Position numbers and translations under genes: made by a program
In this document: piece after piece, positions 54,890 through 64,000 of the stretch
Layout: each line of letters starts with the position of its first letter
How positions within the stretch are numbered: the stretch's first letter is position 1
The notes under the pieces: generated by a model
Database searches by the model: none
Told to the model about the DNA's origin: nothing
The model's input: the letters and a program-made list of their open reading frames with translations, nothing else
Origin: Glutamicibacter mishrai
GTDB lineage: Bacteria; Actinomycetota; Actinomycetes; Actinomycetales; Micrococcaceae
DNA: 64,000 bases
Direction of reading: 5' to 3'
NCBI RefSeq assembly: GCF_012221945.1
Contig: NZ_CP032549.1
Span: forward strand, 3,472,001 to 3,536,000

Positions 54890-55150
54890 GTGGCTAACAT
54901 CAAGTCCCAGAAGAAGCGTATCCTGACCAACGAAAAGGCACGTCTGCGTAACGTAGCTGTCCGTTCCGAGGTTAAGACCGTAATCCGCAACGTCAACGAG
55001 GCAGTAGCCGCAGGTGACAAGGATAAGGCAACCGAGGCATTGCGCCTGGCTGGCAAGAAGCTCGACAAGGCTGTAAGCAAGGGTGTTCTGCACAAGAACA
55101 ACGCTGCAAACCGCAAGTCGGCAATTGCCAAGAAGGTTAGCGCCCTCTAA
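54890..55150 (+). CDS. rpsT: 30S ribosomal protein S20
   Basis: The 86-residue protein is basic and helical throughout ([20 protein letters not shown] ... [19 protein letters not shown]), the standard bS20 sequence, which binds 16S rRNA helix 44 and the 5' domain. The start is GTG 54890. The 170-base leader upstream contains a TAAAGT -10-like box (54748-54753) and a hairpin GTGTTGCGCAGGTTGGGCAACAC (54765-54785 area) that could carry feedback control. A strong terminator follows. Confidence 0.96.
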   Translation: MANIKSQKKRILTNEKARLRNVAVRSEVKTVIRNVNEAVAAGDKDKATEALRLAGKKLDKAVSKGVLHKNNAANRKSAIAKKVSAL

Positions 55151-55167
55151 GCCAAGCTTAGACTTCA

Positions 55168-55204
55168 ACAGGCCCCCGGGAACTTCCGAGTTTCCGGGGG
55201 CCTG
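55168..55204 (+). terminator. Terminator of rpsT
   Basis: ACAGGCCCCCGG and its complement (12 bp) with a loop that holds a second short pairing. It is followed by GCTTTTAAC. Confidence 0.88.
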
Positions 55205-55283
55205 TGCTTTTAACGCCACAACTCCCCCGTCCTCGACGAAGCCTGGGATGGCACGACGATGGCGAAGGAGCTGGAAAAGTAAC

Positions 55284-55303
55284 TGGAGCCCCATCGGGCT
55301 CCA
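55284..55303 (-). terminator. Terminator of holA
   Basis: TGGAGCCC-catc-GGGCTCCA, an 8 bp stem eight bases past the holA stop. The U tract on the minus strand is weak. Confidence 0.6.
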
Positions 55304-55310
55304 TATCTAG

Positions 55311-56303
55311 TTAACGGTTCGGGGCCTTGGCGGCGATGAACATGATGGCGTGTTCAAGAGCGTAGCCAGGAGAACGGCTACCGCCCTTGACCATCCGGTC
55401 AGTGTTCGCGATTTCCTCGATGCACAGAGCCAGGTCACTGCGCTTCCAGCCACGAGCTTGCTGTTGCGCTTGTTGCACCTGCCAAGGGGCCATGCCCAGC
55501 TCCGACGCCAGCGACGCGGCAGGTTCATTAACACCGAGCACTTTAGCCAGCTGGCGAACTTTCATCGCCAAGGTCGCAACGATCGGAATCGGATCAGTTC
55601 CGGTACCCAGGGCATGACGCAAGGTACGCAGCGCGGCCTGCGCATTACCTGAAATGGCAGCATCGGCGACCTTAAAAGCCGTAGCTTCGACACGACCACC
55701 GTAGTACCGATCCACGATCTCTTGGTCGATCGTTCCAGTGGTGTCTTGAATGAGCTGGGAGCAACTGGAGCCCAGCTCTGCCAGGGAATTGCCCACAGCA
55801 GCGACCAGGGCTTTGACCGCATCATTGGTGATGCGGCGTTTCGCGGCCTTGAACTCGGCCTGGACGAAATCAATCTTTTCAGCATCTTTCTTCACCGGCT
55901 GGCAATTCACGATCAACGCGCCGGCAGCCTTGATGGCGTCGATGAGCTTCTTGCCGCGAGTACCGCCGGAGTAGTGCATGATCAGCACATTTTCGGGCGC
56001 CTGATCCTTGAGGTAGCTCATGGCATCCTTGAGGAAATACTCATTCATTTGCGCCAGCTCGTGCACCTCGACCAGATTCGCGCTGGAGAACAACGAAGAA
56101 CTGGTGGCCAGCAGCAACTCGCCGGGCTCATATTTCGCCGCATCCAGTCGTGTGACCTCGATGTCCTCGCGCGCAGCGGCTTGCGAACGAAGCAGCTCGA
56201 AAGCGCGGGATGCCAGATAATCTTCTGAACCGGTGAGCAAGATCAGCGGTTGCGGCGTGAGTTCTCGCCATGAGATCCCGGGGTTGGCTTGGGCGCGTGC
56301 CAT
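55311..56303 (-). CDS. holA: DNA polymerase III subunit delta
   Basis: HolA is the clamp-loader subunit that opens the beta clamp. The 330-residue protein has the family pattern: ILLTGSEDYLASRAFELLRS at the N-terminus (degenerate P-loop region), LLATSSSLFSSANLVEVHEL, NVLIMHYSGGTRGKKLID and the C-terminal helical collar (ALEHAIMFIAAKAPNR). It follows comEC after 34 bases, in the order comEA-comEC-holA found throughout Gram-positives. Confidence 0.92.
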   Translation of the reverse strand: MARAQANPGISWRELTPQPLILLTGSEDYLASRAFELLRSQAAAREDIEVTRLDAAKYEPGELLLATSSSLFSSANLVEVHELAQMNEYFLKDAMSYLKDQAPENVLIMHYSGGTRGKKLIDAIKAAGALIVNCQPVKKDAEKIDFVQAEFKAAKRRITNDAVKALVAAVGNSLAELGSSCSQLIQDTTGTIDQEIVDRYYGGRVEATAFKVADAAISGNAQAALRTLRHALGTGTDPIPIVATLAMKVRQLAKVLGVNEPAASLASELGMAPWQVQQAQQQARGWKRSDLALCIEEIANTDRMVKGGSRSPGYALEHAIMFIAAKAPNR

Positions 56304-56337
56304 CGAGCTCCTTAGTGCTTCGTACGATATATCGATC

Positions 56338-58605
56338 CTACCGAACTGGTGAACCTAAGGCGCTACTGTGGACACCTTGCTCAGTAAATGTGAGAAGCAC
56401 CGTACCTGACTGGTCGGTCCGAAAGACGGTGGCACCCACTTGGTTCGCGGCTCTCAAGGTTTCCGGATGCGGATGGCCATAGGAGTTGTCTTTTCCTGCT
56501 GACACCAGGAGAACTTCCGGCGAGAGTTCATCAATGATCTGAGTCCCGCCGTTTCGCGCACCGTGATGCGAGGCCTTGAGTATCGTGGCCGGCGCTTGCG
56601 GGAACCGTCGCAGCAACGCGCCCATTGCCTCGGTTTCCATGTCCCCTGCAGAGAAATAATCAACCGCTCCATTGCGCGTATGGAACGTAAACCGGATCAC
56701 CAGTGACGTGTCGTTAGGTTCAGCCCGCTTGGCTGCCAGAGTATCTGGGCCGATCACTTGGTAGCCGACCGGGCCGCTATCCACGCTGGCACCAGCTTCA
56801 ATGATCTGGGCGCCGGCCCAGCGATCGAGTTCAAAGCCCGCTGATACCAGGCGCTGGCCTATATTGATGCCGGAGTTCTCCACCGCTTTCATTCCCCCGA
56901 AATGGTCGGCATGGGAGTGGGTGACAAACACGATGGGCAATGCCGTGATTTCCAGCCGCCGCAAGCATTGGACGATATTGCCGTCCTCGGGACCTGCATC
57001 GATAAGCCACCCCTGGTTCTCCCCCACATGGAGGATGACCGCATCGCCCTGGCCGACATCACACATGGCGATGTCCCATCCATCGTCGATCGGCTCGCGA
57101 TAGAGCAAGGTAGCGGGAACGACCAGTGCGGCAACAAATACCGGTATGGCCCCTAGCATTGCCAGCGATACCTGCCGCACGCGCAGATGTTCGGTCTCCC
57201 GTCCGGCAATGAGAAGGATGCACAGCATCGTAGCCAGCATGATCGCCAAGACAATGCCAGTGGCCCCCGATGGCCACGGCCTTGCCGCGCCAGGCAAGGA
57301 AGCGGAAAACCTGGCCACTTGGCCCACGAGCTCCGCCGGGAGCCCCGGGATCCACAACAGCAAGTGCGCCAGCGACGGCAGGGGCGTACAGAGCAGCAGA
57401 CACACCATCCCGACCGCGGTAATCAGCGGTAGCAAGGGCGCGACCAGCAGATTGGTGGGCAAGGAATACACGCTGAAATTGCTGTTCAAAGCGATAATCA
57501 CCGGCAAGCACGTGAATTGCGCTGCACAACAGATCGAGGTCAGCTCGGCAAGCCACGAGGGCAGGAACTGACCAAAAATTTCGGTCAATGCTGGCGAGAG
57601 CATGATGATGCCAAGGGTCGCCAACACCGATAAGGCAAAGGCTGGTTCTGCGCCCAACCCCGGATCGACCAAGAGCAAGATCGTCGCGCTCAAAGACAAG
57701 ATCCCCAAGGAGGCCTGCCCGCGCCCGAGCAGCAGGCAAAGCACCGCGATACTGCCCATCAAACTTGCCCGAAGCACGCTGGGATCCGGGCCGACAAACC
57801 AGGTGAACATCCCGACGACACCGATCATGAGCAGTGCGCTGGGGACACGGGGTATGGAAAAGAGCCGGAGCATGGTGAGGATTATGGCTGCAAGCAGTGC
57901 GATATTCGAACCGCTGACGGCCGTCAAATGGCTTAGCCCGCTGGTTTTCATTGCATCGGAAAGAGCCTGGTCTTGGCCCGAACGATCTCCATAGAGCATG
58001 CCCGGCAGCAGGGCCTGGGCATTGCCGGGTAGATGATCCAGCGCCTGCGTGAAACGCCTTTTGAGATGATCCGCCGCATTTGCTTGCGCCTTGGAAAGCA
58101 CCTTCGGCTCGCTGGCCGCTTGTGCCCACCAGCCAAAGGATCCGGCGCCGGAAGATTCGAGACCTACGATGCTTTCAAAGGAGTCGGCGTCTTCCGGCAG
58201 TGCATAGGCAAGGCTCAGATACACCGGGACTTCGCATTGCACCCAGCGGCCCTCATGCCAATAGCGCTCGATTTTCGCGCGGCCCTTGAGCACCCCTTCC
58301 TGATCCGGAAGAACCGGCTCATCAAAACTGAGCACTGCGCGACGTTGCTGCGCCTGCTCGCTGGGCAATCCGCAATCGCTGCCGGCAACACCGGTAAACG
58401 TGACAGCCAAAAGCCCCAAGAGGAAAACGATCGGGCCAGTGAACCACGGTGTGGAATGGGCGCCATCGTGGCGCTCACGCAGCAAAAGCCCCACCAACAG
58501 AGCCAGCAGGGCGGTGAACGCCCAGAGCAACCACGATGGCATGGTGAAGTACGCGGCGATCCACGCCCCGGCCAGCAGCCACAGGCCACGAAAATCCGTG
58601 TTCAT
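56338..58605 (-). CDS. comEC: ComEC/Rec2-family DNA internalisation protein
   Basis: A 755-residue polytopic protein. An N-terminal OB-like domain is followed by the competence domain of about eight helices (SDAMKTSGLSHLTAVSGSNI, the family signature, about 212-231). A C-terminal metallo-beta-lactamase domain (about 490-750) has VFVTHSHADHFGGM and YFSAGDMETEAMG plus HHGARNGG. In competent bacteria ComEC forms the channel for single-stranded DNA. Whether this species is naturally competent is not known; the genes are kept widely in actinobacteria. The start overlaps the comEA stop by four bases. Confidence 0.93.
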   Translation of the reverse strand: MNTDFRGLWLLAGAWIAAYFTMPSWLLWAFTALLALLVGLLLRERHDGAHSTPWFTGPIVFLLGLLAVTFTGVAGSDCGLPSEQAQQRRAVLSFDEPVLPDQEGVLKGRAKIERYWHEGRWVQCEVPVYLSLAYALPEDADSFESIVGLESSGAGSFGWWAQAASEPKVLSKAQANAADHLKRRFTQALDHLPGNAQALLPGMLYGDRSGQDQALSDAMKTSGLSHLTAVSGSNIALLAAIILTMLRLFSIPRVPSALLMIGVVGMFTWFVGPDPSVLRASLMGSIAVLCLLLGRGQASLGILSLSATILLLVDPGLGAEPAFALSVLATLGIIMLSPALTEIFGQFLPSWLAELTSICCAAQFTCLPVIIALNSNFSVYSLPTNLLVAPLLPLITAVGMVCLLLCTPLPSLAHLLLWIPGLPAELVGQVARFSASLPGAARPWPSGATGIVLAIMLATMLCILLIAGRETEHLRVRQVSLAMLGAIPVFVAALVVPATLLYREPIDDGWDIAMCDVGQGDAVILHVGENQGWLIDAGPEDGNIVQCLRRLEITALPIVFVTHSHADHFGGMKAVENSGINIGQRLVSAGFELDRWAGAQIIEAGASVDSGPVGYQVIGPDTLAAKRAEPNDTSLVIRFTFHTRNGAVDYFSAGDMETEAMGALLRRFPQAPATILKASHHGARNGGTQIIDELSPEVLLVSAGKDNSYGHPHPETLRAANQVGATVFRTDQSGTVLLTFTEQGVHSSALGSPVR

Positions 58606-59246
58606 GGCACCACCAGATCGGCGAGTTTCTCAAGCATGGCCGGCCCGATCCCGGAGACGGCGTCAAGTTCCTCAACACTGCTGAATGGGCCGTTTTCGGT
58701 ACGGAAATCAATAATCCGCTCGGCCAGGGCAGGACCGATGCCGGGAAGCTCCTGCAGTGTTTGCGCATCCGCGGTGTTGATCGAGATTTTCGCGTTATTG
58801 CTGGGCGCCGGCAGGTTCGGATTCTGGGATTGAGTGCTGTCGCCAGGCAGGATGATCTGCTGCCCGTCAATGAGCTTGGCCGCCAGATTCACCAGTTCAG
58901 GGTGGGCATCTTCGGCCAGGCCGCCGGCGCTTTTGACCGCATCGGTGATCCGGGAGCCTTCGGGCAGCTCATATACACCAGGCTTTTTCACCGCGCCGAC
59001 AACGTGCACGGTCACCCGAGGGCCGGAGGGGCTGGCAGATCCTTTGGCGCTCTGGCTGCTTGTGGGCACTGATTCCAGCGGAACTGTTGCCAGTGGTTCG
59101 TTGGAAGGCGGCGGGGCGATCAGGATGGAGATCGCGATCCAGCCCAGGACGATGATGACCAGAGCAAGTACCGCCACGCGCGAGACTGCAAACCTGAGAC
59201 GGCCGGGACGTGGCGCGTACTTGCTGAAAAAATCGTGGCGGCCCAT
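58602..59246 (-). CDS. comEA: ComEA-like DNA-binding protein
   Basis: A 214-residue membrane-anchored DNA receptor. One helix (VSRVAVLALVIIVLGWIAIS, about 25-44) is followed by a Ser/Pro linker, an SLBB domain (TVHVVGAVKKPGVYELPEGS, about 76-130) and a C-terminal helix-hairpin-helix pair (SINTADAQTLQELPGIGPAL, about 156-210). It is the canonical partner of ComEC, encoded just downstream with a four-base overlap. Binding of DNA is known for the Bacillus homologue; here it is inference. Confidence 0.92.
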   Translation of the reverse strand: MGRHDFFSKYAPRPGRLRFAVSRVAVLALVIIVLGWIAISILIAPPPSNEPLATVPLESVPTSSQSAKGSASPSGPRVTVHVVGAVKKPGVYELPEGSRITDAVKSAGGLAEDAHPELVNLAAKLIDGQQIILPGDSTQSQNPNLPAPSNNAKISINTADAQTLQELPGIGPALAERIIDFRTENGPFSSVEELDAVSGIGPAMLEKLADLVVP

Positions 59247-59261
59247 GCGCCACAGTATGGA

Positions 59262-60200
59262 TCAGGAGCCGGAAGGGTTTGGAGAACCGTTTTCCGGCTG
59301 TGGATCCAAGGGCGCCACGGCGACGGCAAGCACTCCCATGCCGGTGTGGGCGGCGAGCACTGCGGGCAGCGACTCGATCACCACCGGCTGGCTGCTGAAA
59401 GGAGCTAATTCGGTTGCGATTTCGGTGGCGAGCTCGGCCGCGCCGAAATGCATCACGCCCAGGCGGACCGGGCCTTGGGCGCTGCGTGCATCCCGAAGCG
59501 CCAGCGCTACGAGCCGTGCCTGTGCCCGGGCGAAGGAGCGCGGCTTTTCAAGGGCGGTGATCGCGCCCTGGTCGATGGTCAGGATCGGCTTCACGTTCAA
59601 GAGGCTGCCGAGTACCGAGGACAGCGCGCTGATGCGGCCGCCGCGACGCAGCTGCTCCAGGCTCGGCACGGCGAAGTAGACCGAATTCGCGGTGGCCATC
59701 CCGACGATCTGCTCGAGCATCTGCATAGGGGCACCGGCATCCCTGGCATCAAGCACGTCGGCGACGGTGAAGCCCAAGGGCAGGGACACGGTATTCGAAT
59801 CGAGCACCGTGACCTTGCGCTGAAAATCGGCGGCGGCCAGCCGGGCGGATTCCGCGGTGCCCGAGAGCGCCCCGGACATGTGGATGGAGATGACCTGTTC
59901 GCATCCCGCATCGAATAGCTGCCGGTAGGCGCGCGCGAATTCGCCGGGTGCCGGACGGGAGGTTTTCACCGGCTTGCCCATGGCCAGGCCCATCATCAGG
60001 GCCTGGGTGTCTGCGCCTTGCACATGGTTGTCCACGATGATCGGGATGTCCACCTCGATCAGGCCGGCACGGTCGCGGAAGGCCTGTGGCAGGCAGGAGG
60101 CAGAATCGGTGACGACCCCGATACGGGGACGCGAAAGCCCGCGCGGGGCCAGCCACTTGGGCAGCCAACCCGCACGCGAGCTTTTCTGTCGTTCGTTCAT
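59262..60200 (-). CDS. DegV-family fatty-acid-binding protein
   Basis: A 312-residue protein of the DegV (FakB) family: IGVVTDSASCLPQAF near the N-terminus, SRPAPGEFARAYRQLFDAGC, the Ser/Thr ligand segment ISIHMSGALSGTAESARLAA, and the C-terminal GVLAVAVAPL. FakB proteins hold a fatty acid for phosphorylation by FakA. No fakA homologue is visible in this window, so the partner is elsewhere or the role differs. The start is ATG 60200, nine bases after the leuS stop. Confidence 0.9.
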   Translation of the reverse strand: MNERQKSSRAGWLPKWLAPRGLSRPRIGVVTDSASCLPQAFRDRAGLIEVDIPIIVDNHVQGADTQALMMGLAMGKPVKTSRPAPGEFARAYRQLFDAGCEQVISIHMSGALSGTAESARLAAADFQRKVTVLDSNTVSLPLGFTVADVLDARDAGAPMQMLEQIVGMATANSVYFAVPSLEQLRRGGRISALSSVLGSLLNVKPILTIDQGAITALEKPRSFARAQARLVALALRDARSAQGPVRLGVMHFGAAELATEIATELAPFSSQPVVIESLPAVLAAHTGMGVLAVAVAPLDPQPENGSPNPSGS

Positions 60201-60209
60201 GAGCCGAGC

Positions 60210-62699
<2,490 letters not shown>

Positions 62700-62772
62700 G
62701 CTGCTCTTCTCACACGCTTTGCGGAATATTTCCGATAGGAAAACTTGTTTTTGGTTCCAGACACAACAAAAG

Positions 62773-62794
62773 CCCCCAAATTTCCACTCGGGGG
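62773..62794 (-). terminator. Terminator-like hairpin in the leuS leader
   Basis: GGGGG and CCCCC arms with a 12-base loop, followed on the minus strand by CTTTTGTTG. It lies inside the leuS leader rather than after a gene, so an attenuator is the natural reading. Confidence 0.5.
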
Positions 62795-62812
62795 TACGGC
62801 CAATGGCCGTGC

Positions 62813-62839
62813 TTAAACTAGGTTGCGCTTTGAATGCAT
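62813..62839 (-). CDS. Candidate leuS leader peptide (8 residues)
   Basis: ATG CAT TCA AAG CGC AAC CTA GTT TAA, read from the predicted first base of the transcript. It resembles the leuA leader in being leaderless and in using CTA. It has only one leucine codon, so it may be chance. Confidence 0.4.
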   Translation of the reverse strand: MHSKRNLV

Positions 62840-63008
62840 ATCGCGATTCTATCGCACATCGCCTAGTGGCGCGCATTGGTGAAGAGCTAGATGCGACACA
62901 GCCGCCGTCGTGGCCTTTTCACGCGCAAGCCCTCAGGCAGCCAGCGCGTTATCCACAAACGGATGAAGTGTTCGATCCCGGCCTGCGCCGCAGGGGAATC
63001 CTAGGTTC

Positions 63009-64000
63009 ATGAACTTCACCGCCCATCTGGCTGCATTGCTCGAACTGTGCCGGGGTCCCTGGAAACTCGGTCCCCAGCTCAGCCATGCCGTGCTCATCCA
63101 GCTGGGCGCAATGTGCCTGAAGATCCTCACTGGGATCGGGCAGCTGGTGCATGAGAGCAGGGATGCGCGTCTGGCGCTGATCCAGCTGGAGTTCATCGAG
63201 CGCGTCGAGCAGCAGATGCAGTACCAGAAAGCCGTGGTCGCCCTCGATGTCGAATTGAGCGCGGCCCACGCACTGAGCCTGCCTACCTTGGATGCGCTGC
63301 GCCGGGTGCCAAGACTGCCGGCCGGTGAAGTCGATGCCTTCTTCGCCAAGCCGCCGGAACTAGCTGCCGGACGGACCTGCTACGGCAACGCGGCAGAGGT
63401 GATCGCAGCGTGGCTGGGCATCAGCTACTTTGAAGCGAAACGCCGAATCGACGATGCGCATTTGCTGATCGGCCGGCGTACTCCCAGCGGCGAGCAATGC
63501 GAACCGCGTTTCCAGCACCTTGCCGACCTCTTTGCCCGCGGCGGCATTGATCGACACAGAATTGCCCGGGTTTCACGCCAGCTGGAGAAATTGGAACCCG
63601 AAGATACGACTTTTGACGGGGTGGGCACCGAGCTGCAGGCCCGTGGAAGCGATGGCCTGCCGCTGGAGGAAAGCGCTGCGCGGATCCTGGCCGAACACGG
63701 ACCCAACGCAGCCCGAAAACAGATCGACGCCCAGATCAACCAATACAAGGAAGCGCACGGGATGGTTCTCCCGCCGAAGCTCGGCTTCTTCGTTGGCAAG
63801 GTGATCGGCGGCGTGCACTGCTTCCACTTGCGCACCGATGCCACCCAAGCCGAGGTCTTCCACTCCATGGCTGCGCAGGCGAGCAATCCCCGCTCCAAGG
63901 CCGGCAGGGCAGCACGCAAGAAGACCCGGCTCGATGAAAACCAAGCCAATGAACCAGACACCGGGCACGATGGCGGCACAGGCACCGGCCCGGAGCAAGA
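63009..64000 (+). CDS. DUF222 / 13E12-repeat-type protein, N-terminal part (runs off the window)
   Basis: An open frame from ATG 63009 to the window end (330 residues, no stop). It shows the DUF222 layout common in Micrococcaceae: a helical N-terminus (DARLALIQLEFIERVEQQMQ), the segment CYGNAAEVIAAWLGISYFEA with RRIDDAHLLIGRRTPSGE, and a later Lys/Arg-rich region. Family members usually end in an HNH nuclease domain, which would lie beyond this window. The function is uncertain; these multicopy genes are often linked to mobile DNA. GGGGAA about 13 bases upstream is a weak start signal. Confidence 0.8.
   Translation, partial: MNFTAHLAALLELCRGPWKLGPQLSHAVLIQLGAMCLKILTGIGQLVHESRDARLALIQLEFIERVEQQMQYQKAVVALDVELSAAHALSLPTLDALRRVPRLPAGEVDAFFAKPPELAAGRTCYGNAAEVIAAWLGISYFEAKRRIDDAHLLIGRRTPSGEQCEPRFQHLADLFARGGIDRHRIARVSRQLEKLEPEDTTFDGVGTELQARGSDGLPLEESAARILAEHGPNAARKQIDAQINQYKEAHGMVLPPKLGFFVGKVIGGVHCFHLRTDATQAEVFHSMAAQASNPRSKAGRAARKKTRLDENQANEPDTGHDGGTGTGPEQ

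Larger units (their letters stand above)
62700..63008 (-). promoter_or_regulatory. leuS leader: leaderless promoter, leader peptide and terminator-like hairpin
   Basis: On the minus strand TAGAAT (62851-62846) lies six bases before ATG 62839, which opens the 8-residue peptide M-H-S-K-R-N-L-V (stop at 62813) with a rare CTA leucine codon. Two stems follow: ACGGCC/GGCCGT (62796-62810), then CCCCC...GGGGG (62773-62794), the second followed by CTTTTGTTGT as in an intrinsic terminator. leuS starts 73 bases later. This fits attenuation, but a single leucine codon is weak evidence. 62852-63008 holds the divergent start region of the DUF222 gene. Confidence 0.5.

Overview
The window is a stretch of high-GC Gram-positive chromosome, almost certainly from the Micrococcaceae (Arthrobacter / Glutamicibacter type). 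The evidence is the pupylation genes (pup, pafA), a fused PafBC regulator, RbpA, an actinobacterial cytochrome bcc-aa3 set (ctaE-qcrCAB, ctaCDF), many GTG starts, and a gene order that follows the mycobacterial series from pafA through tatAC and helY, then rbpA/ppm, trpD/ctaE/qcr/cta, recO/era/phoH/dnaJ2/hrcA, and lepA/holA/comEC/leuS. No phage, insertion sequence, CRISPR array, rRNA or tRNA was found. Most of the window is conserved core genome.

Layout. 0-9.7 kb (+ strand): end of a gene that is probably dop, then pup, pafA, two FKBP prolyl isomerases, the fused DNA-damage regulator pafBC, a small membrane protein, tatA, tatC and a Ski2-like helicase. 9.7-17.3 kb: amidohydrolase, polyprenol-phosphate mannosyltransferase, then a minus-strand block of rbpA, an SPFH/NfeD pair, an rRNA methyltransferase, peptide deformylase and a ZapE-like ATPase. 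17.3-22.2 kb: a looser, more accessory region with an ArsR regulator, an ACR3/bile-acid-family transporter, DUF3817 and DUF3054 membrane proteins, a SatD-like pair and an Lrp-type ligand-binding protein. It contains a very good match to the actinobacterial dif site at 18021-18048. 22.2-32.6 kb: trpD and the respiratory genes, interrupted by an orphan GntR regulator and about 0.5 kb of apparently decayed DNA. 32.6-63 kb: mostly minus-strand housekeeping genes (erpA, M20 peptidase, pyrD, uppS-recO, leuA, era-corC-ybeY-phoH, rsmE-dnaJ-hrcA, hemW-lepA, holA, comEC-comEA, degV, leuS), with rpsT and a solitary PemK/MazF-like protein on the plus strand. The last kilobase is the start of a DUF222 (13E12-type) protein that runs off the window.

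How it fits together. Pup, PafA and probably Dop make a pupylation system, but proteasome genes prcB and prcA are missing from their usual place between pup and pafA. Most genes left of the dif-like site point right and most genes right of it point left, as expected where two replication forks meet, so the window probably spans the replication terminus. Several genes seem to use leaderless promoters, with a -10 box six bases before the start codon: the leuA leader peptide, the leuS leader peptide, satD and ctaE. The leuA leader peptide has five consecutive leucine codons and is a clear attenuation device. leuS has a weaker, parallel arrangement ending in a terminator-like hairpin. No complete novel defence or mobile system was seen. 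The most unusual items are the dif site, the two leucine leaders, a candidate structured RNA near 11.5 kb, and pupylation without the proteasome at this locus.
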